Shown here one piece after another: positions 10,765-16,125 of a DNA stretch of 16,125 bases (positions within the stretch are counted from its first letter, which is position 1; each line of letters opens with the position of its first letter). This DNA is from Actinidia chinensis. Taxonomy: Eukaryota; Streptophyta; Magnoliopsida; Ericales; Actinidiaceae. The position numbers and the translations under genes are program-made. The notes beneath the pieces were generated by a model that worked only from the letters and a program-made list of their open reading frames with translations, did not search any database and was not told where the DNA came from. The stretch is from NCBI GenBank assembly GCA_009663005.1, contig VIGQ01001696.1, positions 12,501 to 28,625 of the forward strand, written 5' to 3'.

Positions 10765-10930
10765 TATAAATAGGGATCTTCCTCACACGTAGCACTCTTC
10801 TTGCTTTCGCTGTCGAACTTGCTGCCCTTGCTTCGACGTTCACCTCGCCTTGTCACTTGTGATTGATACCTCGACCCCCTAAGTAGTAATTATTAAGTGA
10901 TCTGAGTGTTTTCTAATTTTTTGAATCTTT
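10765..10930 (+). promoter_or_regulatory. LTR-like core promoter and leader
   Basis: A clean TATA box (TATAAATA, 10765-10772) is followed about 25-35 bases later by a CT-rich initiator region (CACTCTTCTTGCTTTCGCTG, 10792-10811) and a pyrimidine-rich leader. The leader ends in TTTTTTGAATCTTTAG, a sequence repeated downstream at about 11381. This looks like the R/U5 part of a plus-strand LTR or the promoter of a decayed gene whose body may be the open region near 12365-13171. The link between promoter and that region is inference. Confidence 0.4.
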
Positions 10931-11725
10931 AGTGTATACCTAGTAAACCCGACGTAGAGGACATAGAAAATCCATTACCCTCCTGGATATCTGACCATCT
11001 AGGCGAGAGGTCATACATAGGGGGTTCTTTTGGGGGGGGGGGGGGGGGGGGGGGTGGGGGGGATGACAAGGGTTACCCAACTTCTTCCAACGCTAGGAAG
11101 ATCTTCCTAGTCCCGAAGGCAGGCCCTCAGCTGAAGCCCCTCTTTAATTGAAAGAGAGGCTAAACCATGACTCAAGCAAGCTGGATCGCCTTAGATAGTC
11201 ATGCTCTTTTCCATCTAGTATTTAGATCGAGCTTTCTTGAGGGTGAACGAGACCATACGTCTACTCGCCCAAGCGAGGGGCCGTTTATGAGGCAGCTTTG
11301 TAATTGCGGTCTTCGTCTTCCAATCCAGCTCCTTATTGGAGGATCTCGTATTTCTATAATATTTGCGGATTTGTTTCTAATTTTTGAATCTTTAGTGTAT
11401 GTCTACTAAAGCCGATGTAGATGATACTTCTTTGCCTTGGGAAGATCCTCCTAGTCTCGAGGACGGAAGCCCCTCTGCTTGATGCCCCCTTCAATTGAGA
11501 GGGAGGCTAACAACTTGACTCAAGGCAAGCGGATCGGGCTTAGATAGTCATGCTCTTTTCCATCTAGTATTCAGATCGGGCTTCTTTAGGTGAACGAGGC
11601 CATAACGTCTACTCGCCCAAGCGAGATGCCTTTTATGAGGTTAACTTATGTCGGTCTTTGTCTTCCAATCCATCTCATTATTAGAAGGATCTGGTATTTC
11701 TACAAATTGCCTGCCCAGCTATTCC
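10909..11725 (+). repeat. Diverged tandem duplication (offset 344 to 463 bp)
   Basis: TTTCTAATTTTTGAATCTTT occurs at about 10909 and 11374, each followed by TAGTGTAT and a related stretch. The block from 11096 (GGAAGATCTTCCTAGTC) recurs from 11440 (GGAAGATCCTCCTAGTC), offset 344, and stays aligned through TAGATAGTCATGCTCTTTTC, TCTACTCGCCCAAGCGAG and TCTTCCAATCCA. The two offsets differ because about 119 bases around the G-run exist only in the first copy. After the second TTTAGTGT a short frame opens at 11399 (MSTKADVDDTSLPWEDPP..., 27 codons); the first copy has the related PSKPDVEDI without a Met. This suggests the unit once contained the start of a reading frame. Confidence 0.82.
11032..11062 (+). 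repeat. Long G homopolymer (G23, T, G7)
   Basis: Positions 11032-11054 are all G, then a single T, then seven G. It lies inside the first copy of the tandem duplication and is absent from the second. Such a run can fold as a G-quadruplex and is also prone to length errors in sequencing. Confidence 0.9.
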
Positions 11726-11758
11726 CAATGGAGTGGCGAAGTCTCGTATGCCATAGTA

Positions 11759-12045
11759 GTATTGTGGCAAGCTCACAGGTTTCCCTCTCCCTTAACGAGT
11801 TTAGGAGTCTGCTTCACCCTGTATAAAAACTCCGAAGCCAGAATACGAATGGTTGTTAGCTTCAAGCTAGGTCAAAGAAGGACCTGCTCGGGGCGTATTT
11901 GCATGAGTACTGTGGAAAGCTCACAACTTCTCCCTCTACCTGCAACGAGTTCAGGAGTCTGTTCACCTGTATAAAAAACTAGAAGCCAGACTCCGAATGG
12001 CATACTTAAAGGCTAGCGTCAAAAAAGGCCCTACTCGGGGGTACC
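11759..12045 (+). repeat. Second tandem duplication, 148-bp period
   Basis: The phrase GTATTGTGGCAAGCTCACA at 11759 returns as GTACTGTGGAAAGCTCACA at 11907, offset 148. The copies stay aligned through CCCTCT, ACGAGTTNAGGAGTCTG, CCTGTATAAAAA, GAAGCCAGA and CTNCTCGGGG with scattered substitutions and small indels. It follows directly on the larger duplication. CTGTATAAAAA in each unit resembles a TATA box. Confidence 0.82.
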
Positions 12046-12364
12046 CAAGCAAAGTCAAGGGATAGAAGAAGAAATTTTTTCTTATCTCGGGAGATGACTG
12101 GAGTTCTACCAGGGGAATCCAGGGACACCGGGGTTCTAAGGGTTCCAAGGTCGAGGGCATCTCAAGTCAGTATTCGCTACTAAGTATTCTTTTAACTGAC
12201 AAGTGTAACACTCTCATTTGGACTAATAAGCATTTTTTTATTTTCAGTTTTTTCTTTTTAAGGTAAGAGTTGCAACAAAACCACTGCCTATCCATAATCA
12301 AGCAACAAAAGACTTGATAGATAATGGACTCACTTGTGGAGGAGACACCTTTAAATCAAGGAAG
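12046..12364 (+). other. Stretch between the duplications and the open frame
   Basis: It has a mixed composition with no long frame. A short frame from 12092 (MTGVLPGESRDTGVLRV) is not conserved-looking. A T-rich tract (12230-12260) precedes GGTAAGAG (12261-12268), which resembles a splice donor, and the small frame at 12324 follows. Confidence 0.3.
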
Positions 12365-13171
12365 TTCTGAATCCAAGTCTTCCATAGGTGCTTCAGGCCC
12401 ATTCCCAAATCAATGGAGTCCAGTGATGGCGAACAATGTGAGGACGTTATCGTAAATGGGGAGCTCCAGTTGCAGGAGACGAGAGGTGAGCTCGCCATTC
12501 CCGAGATGGATCCCCCTGAGGTGACCACTCCCAGGTATCGGGGAGTACTTAAGAACAGTAGGAGGAGGGAGAGGAATATTTTACCTCGTCTTCCCGACCA
12601 GATATTGCTATAAATCATTGGGCAAAAATCCACCCTCTTTCCTCAGTTGGGAACAACGCAGCGCGGAGCTCAAGCTCGGAGGTTGGTTAGAACCATGGTG
12701 GCCTCACTGAGCCAAATTCGAATGGTACTGTCTCCATTCCTTTTTCAAGTATTTCATCTCTTCTATTTACTGGACATCAGTTTTCTTTTTGCAGCATATG
12801 TCAAAAAAAAAGTAGTTAAAGAGTTCGCTCGATGGCCGGGGGATTCAAGTGCAAGCTCTGCGGCGAAAGTTGACCTCAGCGGTGAAGGGGGTTGTTATTG
12901 GCGAAGGAAACGTCCCCCGGGTGAGACACTTGACATCTCACCCCTAAGAAGGGCAAGCAGGGCCTCGAGGACAAGAAGAAAAGTTTCCATGCCACTGCCA
13001 GGACAATAGAAAGGGTCGTCTGGCAAGGCCCTAGCCAAATCTAGGGCGACGTCAAATGCGGCGGCGAGCAAAGGAGCGGTGCCGGCCGTAGCCCCTAGAG
13101 AAGGAACCTCGGCCAACCCTGGCCGCTATTTTGGGGCTCAACGCTTCCATGCTAAAAACATTTTGCCATAG
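12365..13171 (+). pseudogene. Unidentified decayed coding region, one frame with two stops
   Basis: I do not recognise this product. One plus-strand frame stays open for about 268 codons, broken only by TAA at 12611-12613 and TAG at 13007-13009, and ends with TAG at 13169-13171. Candidate starts are ATG at 12413 and 12647. The part from 12413 is acidic (MESSDGEQCEDVIVNGEL) and then turns basic (KNSRRRERN). After the first stop comes a basic stretch (GAQARRLVRTM), a hydrophobic AT-rich stretch at 12727-12795 that could instead be an intron ending TTTTTGCAG, then an Ala/Ser/Gly/Arg-rich part (GDSSASSAAKVDL, RRASRASRTRRK) and, past the second stop, KALAKSRATSNAAASKGAVP. The base composition is much richer in GC than the flanks. 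A short overlapping frame (12324-12455, MDSLVEETPLNQGSS) may be its displaced start. A retroelement ORF or a captured gene are both possible. Confidence 0.35.
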
Positions 13172-13549
13172 CGAAAAATCCTTGAGGGTTGTGGATCCCA
13201 CCTCGACAAGGAAGATGAAAATCTATTTTTCATCATTAGTGAACGTTTTCAAATTAGATAAAATTTATACATTTTGACTCTTTTCGTCGACGCGAAATCA
13301 AAAAATTATTAAATTTAGTTTTAAACGAAAAAAATATATTAAAAAAAAGCAAAATTAAAAATAATAAATAATAAATTACTAGCCCAAACGGGCTAGTCAG
13401 ACTTTACGTTTGCGTCACGCACGTTTCGAGTAGCGTTTACAATGACAGCAGTCTATTTAGAGAACCAATAACAAAAAATTACACTAATTCCTCTGAGGAT
13501 ATGTAGTAATACATAGCGCCTTTGAAGTTTTTTTTTTTTTTTTTTTTTC
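13172..13549. other. AT-rich non-coding stretch ending in T21
   Basis: No gene is seen. It contains a perfect 8-bp hairpin (ACTAGCCC at 13378-13385, GGGCTAGT at 13390-13397, four-base loop) and a T21 run at 13528-13548 that abuts the transposon end at 13551. Confidence 0.5.
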
Positions 13550-13550
13550 G

Positions 13551-13985
13551 AGCATCTCCAACCAAAGTCTCCAAAATGTTGATCAAAACTTACTATTTTT
13601 AATTCAAAAGTGCCATTTGGGGAGTGTTTTAATATTTATACCAAACTCAACGCAATCTTTATTTTTATCTTATTGCGAAAAAAGCTCATCCAATCCTTTA
13701 TTTCTTAAAATTGAAATTACAAAAATTAACTCCTATTAAATATATCCAATATTAGTATTATTTTAAATATTTCATCATTATTTTTTTTAATATTAATTTT
13801 ATAGAAATTAAAATATACAATTTAAAAGTTATATTTATTTTAAAAAATGTAGAAAACGTAAAAATGGATTGGAGATGGGGTCTCCAAATATGGAGTTTCA
13901 ACTCTATATTTGGAGACCAAAAATGGAGTCTTGTTAGAGATGATTGGTCTCCAAAATGGATATATAGAGTATGGTTGGAGATGCT
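13551..13985. mobile_element. MITE-like non-autonomous DNA transposon (435 bp)
   Basis: Perfect 14-bp terminal inverted repeats are present: AGCATCTCCAACCA at 13551-13564 and TGGTTGGAGATGCT at 13972-13985. The interior is AT-rich and non-coding, and the motif GTCTCCAAA/TTTGGAGAC recurs in both orientations near both ends. (G)AGCATCTCCAAC-type ends are common among plant MITEs, often placed with PIF/Harbinger, but no TTA/TAA target-site duplication is visible, so the superfamily stays open. The left flank is a T21 run, which may hide the duplication. Such elements are mobilised by a transposase made elsewhere. Confidence 0.75.
13879..13918. repeat. 17-bp hairpin inside the MITE
   Basis: GGTCTCCAAATATGGAG (13879-13895) pairs with CTCTATATTTGGAGACC (13902-13918) at 16 of 17 positions around a 6-base loop. 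This internal palindrome repeats the subterminal TCTCCAAA motif of the element. Confidence 0.85.
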
Positions 13986-14222
13986 TTGACTTAATTGGAT
14001 GCGAAAGACGAACCCTTGACCTAATTAATTTCGTCTGCGAGAACACAATTTTTTGACCCAATTTTATTTAGAAACCACAACCCTCAAAACAAGCATGGTC
14101 AGCAACCTTCCCACCTTCGAATTGGAACAATCATTTGCTCTGGTAACACCATAGTTGAAAAAGAGAGACCTCAAACTTCGGGGGAAAGAGAGTTGATCGC
14201 CGAGCAATGACACTATGGACAT
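13986..14222. other. Flank between MITE and exon-like segment
   Basis: No open frame is supported. The last 75 bases are purine-rich (GAAAAAGAGAGACC, GGGGGAAAGAGAG), like a plant 5' untranslated leader ahead of the ATGs at 14223 and 14233. Confidence 0.35.
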
Positions 14223-14290
14223 ATGAAGAAACATGGCGCCGTCAAGATCTTCGTCGGTGGTTAGTCTGTAAATTATTTGTATTGTGAGAC
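14223..14290 (+). pseudogene. Possible first-exon fragment with an RNP2-like KIFVGG motif
   Basis: From ATG 14223 a 13-codon frame reads MKKHGAVKIFVGG then stop at 14262. KIFVGG matches the RNP2 motif that opens RNA-recognition-motif domains of plant and animal hnRNP-like proteins. A GTTAGT splice-donor-like site at 14260-14265 falls just where the frame stops, so an exon could end there, but the rest of the domain was not found downstream. An alternative ATG at 14233 lies in a very good plant start context (AACATGGCG) but gives only 12 codons. This may be chance, a captured exon fragment or the relic of a gene start. Confidence 0.22.
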
Positions 14291-14837
14291 CCTCTCCAAT
14301 TCAGAATTTGATTGTGCTGATTGTTACTCTTCGTATGGTATTGACTGGTTTGGGTGTCGTAGTTGGGGCCTATAGTAGCAACCTCGATGGCGATGATGGT
14401 TGATTGGTGGCAATGGTTGGTGGGAATTGGGAAAGATTAGTGAGGACAAAAGAAGGGGGAGGCGGAAGCTAAACGAGGATAATTCGGTAATTTATTAGTT
14501 TCAACCGAGTGTATATAACATAATTGTCAAACACTGATAGGGACATTGGTATAATTTTCCCCGAGAGAAGAATCTGTATTAAAAGCAAACCTTATAGGAT
14601 GTCAGTGCTATTTAACCCATCAAAATACAGGTGGACCCCAAAATGGTGTCAATGAATATTCTAAGTGATCTTAACAAATGAACCCACCGTGTGGTACAAG
14701 TGCATATGATTGATAAGCACTTTCGGCTTGCTACTAGAATTCCAATGTCTTGAAATTCGGATAGGTGTCAACTCAAAAAATGGCCGGATCACGGTATTAA
14801 TTTAATCGTCGGATCAACTGTTATTAACCCGTGATAT

Positions 14838-14871
<34 letters not shown>

Positions 14872-14940
14872 CAAAATATTTTATTTTCTAACTAATTTTT
14901 ATATTTAAAATCTAAATTTTTAAAATTAAAACATAATTTT
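14291..14940. other. Non-coding stretch
   Basis: One plus-strand frame (about 14315-14404) is open and hydrophobic (LIVLIVTLRMVLTGLGVVVG) but ends at a TGA after DGDDG, and no family is recognised. From 14500 on the sequence is ordinary AT-rich DNA without features I can name. Confidence 0.35.
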
Positions 14941-15143
14941 TTTTTCTAAAAACGTGAAGCCGCAGGTCAATGACCGGTTCAATTACCAGGTTACCGGTTT
15001 AAATACGCGCCGGGTTTGCTTGGGTTTTTGACTTGGGGTTTGACCAAACGGGGTTTGACGGGTATCAAACCGTTTCTTTCTCCGCCCGATCAACGGTCCG
15101 ACAGATCAAAAACATCCGGATCAATCCGGGTTTTAAAAAATTG
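14941..15143. repeat. CCGG / GGGTTTGAC-rich tract, probable transposon end
   Basis: It stands out from AT-rich flanks by repeated ACCGGTT (14973 and 14993), CGGGTTTG and two GGGGTTTGAC copies about 16 bases apart (15035 and 15051), then TCCGGATCAATCCGGG and TTTTAAAAAATTG at the right edge. Tracts of this style form the ends of a common class of plant non-autonomous DNA elements. A partner end may be the GGCCGGATCACGG at 14782-14794, which would make a 360-bp element, but the inverted match is short. Confidence 0.35.
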
Positions 15144-15349
15144 TAGAATTCTTTTGTTCCTTAAATCCCTAGGCTGCAGGCTGCACAAATGTCCTTGCTA
15201 AAACTTGAGTCAACTCATACATCTATTACTTTTGAAATTGCCATTAATATTATTTTATATAAAAATAACAAGATTTAAATTTGCGGCTTTCAAAATATTT
15301 TTTCAACACACAAATTAAAATAAATTAACATTCTGTTTGTCTCAAAACC
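15144..15349. other. AT-rich stretch, nothing recognised
   Basis: No frame or motif is supported. There is a small CTGCAGGCTGCA direct-repeat-like cluster at about 15173-15185. Confidence 0.35.
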
Positions 15350-15680
15350 ATAATTTATTTGTAAATTGATCTATTTTTTTATAAATAAATATATTTTTTA
15401 AAAATCAATCTAAATAATTTACTTTTAAGTACTTCTAATCAAAATATACTAAAAATTAATTTTGTTTATGAAATTTAACAAACTCATTATAAAAAGAATT
15501 ACTCATTATTTTTTAAATACCACCATATATTCATAACCTATAACATCTTATTTTTTTTTATCAATAAGTATTTTTTTTCTTAAATTTGATCTAAATTTTT
15601 TACTTGTTAATACTCATAATCTAAACATGCTAAAAATATTTTTTTAATCAAATTTTAGAAAAATCATTACAATATCCGAG
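15350..15680. repeat. Diverged tandem duplication, about 181-bp period
   Basis: TCTAAATAATTTACTT at 15409 matches TCTAAATTTTTTACTT at 15590, and ATACTAAAAATTAAT at 15446 matches ATGCTAAAAATATTT at 15627, both offset 181. The alignment extends leftwards through a run of T and A and rightwards through AAATTTAACAAACTCATTA against AATTTTAGAAAAATCATTA, with only a one-base shift. Both copies are very AT-rich, so part of the likeness is compositional, but the constant offset argues for true duplication. Confidence 0.6.
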
Positions 15681-15984
15681 AGGCCGCGGGAGTCAACTCT
15701 GTCTAAATTGGTCATTTTATACTAAATTTTTAAGTATTTGTTGTAAAAACAACTAATGTTATAATAATTGAATAAATAAGGTTGTTTAAAAAAAAAACAG
15801 AGAATGTGTAATTGAGAAAATAAATATGAAAGCCCTAAAAATAAGGACAATGTTTATTTTTGTCAAAAAATTCTTGATAATAATTTCAAAATAATAGAGG
15901 ACGGTACTATTTTAAAAATTATAAAAGAGGGAGTTATATTTATTGCACATGGGAGGTCAGTGAAACTTACCCATAGTAATTTTC
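15681..15984. other. AT-rich upstream flank of the edge promoter
   Basis: It is non-coding. It contains the first copy (15801-15815) of a 15-base direct repeat, AGAATGTGTAATTGA, whose second copy is at 16021-16035. Confidence 0.5.
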
Positions 15985-16035
15985 TCTATTAGGGTTTCAG
16001 CGTAAATCAATGTTATATACAGAATGTGTAATTGA
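15801..16035 (+). repeat. 15-base direct repeat bracketing 205 bases
   Basis: AGAATGTGTAATTGA occurs exactly at 15801-15815 and 16021-16035. The bracketed segment has no A/B-box or poly-A, so a SINE insertion is not supported. It may be a local promoter duplication or the footprint of a short insertion. Confidence 0.85.
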
Positions 16036-16115
16036 CGAGTGCAATTATTTATAAATGGGCCAATTCATTTCCATCCAACAACTTCTCTTCTTCTTCCTTT
16101 CTCTTTCTCACTTTT
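15985..16115 (+). promoter_or_regulatory. Probable promoter of a gene starting beyond the right edge
   Basis: In order: a telo-box-like TTAGGGTTT (15989-15997), a TATA box TATAAAT (16050-16056), a TGGGCC site II motif (16056-16061) overlapping CCAAT (16060-16064), then CATCCAACAACTTC about 25-30 bases after the TATA box as a likely initiation region, and a pyrimidine-rich leader (CTTCTCTTCTTCTTCC and following, 16083-16111). Telo-box with site II (TCP-bound) motifs is an established signature of plant ribosomal-protein and other housekeeping promoters. The TGGGCC site is unusually close to the TATA box. No start codon is in the window, so the gene is unknown. Confidence 0.5.
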
Positions 16116-16125
16116 AAAATAGAGG

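Noticed and set aside
10533..10769. Plus-strand 78-codon frame
   Set aside because: It ends inside the TATA box at 10765 and has no recognisable features, so it is probably chance in U3-like DNA.
11167..11974. Three plus-strand frames of 78-108 codons
   Set aside because: They lie in the tandem duplications, and the duplicated units are read in inconsistent ways, so no shared protein is preserved.
12298..13116. Minus-strand frames of 111 and 73 codons opposite the decayed plus-strand frame
   Set aside because: They look like mirror frames of a GC-rich region, and they contain no motif.
14233..14250. TGGCGCCGTC as a Ty3/gypsy primer binding site
   Set aside because: The match is only ten bases, with no LTR end beside it and no gypsy coding sequence downstream.

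Overview
The window looks like nuclear, repeat-rich intergenic DNA of a flowering plant. It is mostly AT-rich with a few GC-richer islands. It carries a badly decayed Ty1/copia retrotransposon of a plant lineage, a plant-type miniature inverted-repeat transposon, several LTR-like blocks, and plant-style core-promoter motifs at the right edge. I found no intact protein gene, rRNA, tRNA or CRISPR array. Species cannot be named from what is visible.

Left part (1-6598): one Ty1/copia element on the minus strand, probably of the SIRE/Maximus group. Read right to left it has a 5' LTR (6598-5180, TGTT...AACA ends), a tRNA-iMet-like primer binding site, gag, protease, integrase, reverse transcriptase (YVDDIIFGS at 1237-1263) and RNase H ending near 340. 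Every domain is recognisable, but all are broken by stops and frameshifts. The 3' LTR is not in the window. The LTR holds a minisatellite of about nine 50-bp units.

Middle part (6599-13540): layered non-coding repeat DNA. It includes a likely second copia-type LTR remnant (about 7031-8085), a GC-richer block resembling an LTR (about 8500-9395), a featureless stretch, an LTR-like promoter block (10765-10930), nested tandem duplications (10909-12045) with a G23 run, and a GC-richer plus-strand frame (12365-13171) that stays open except for two stops. That frame is the best candidate for an unidentified decayed coding region.

Right part (13541-16125): a 435-bp MITE-like element with perfect 14-bp terminal inverted repeats beside a T21 run, a short exon-like segment with a KIFVGG motif, a CCGG/GGGTTTGAC-rich transposon-like tract, a diverged 181-bp tandem duplication, and a possible housekeeping-gene promoter at the edge. 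That promoter has a telo-box, a TATA box, a TGGGCC site and a pyrimidine-rich leader, and its gene would begin beyond the window. The parts do not form a pathway. They are successive insertions plus, at the right end, what may be the upstream flank of a real gene.
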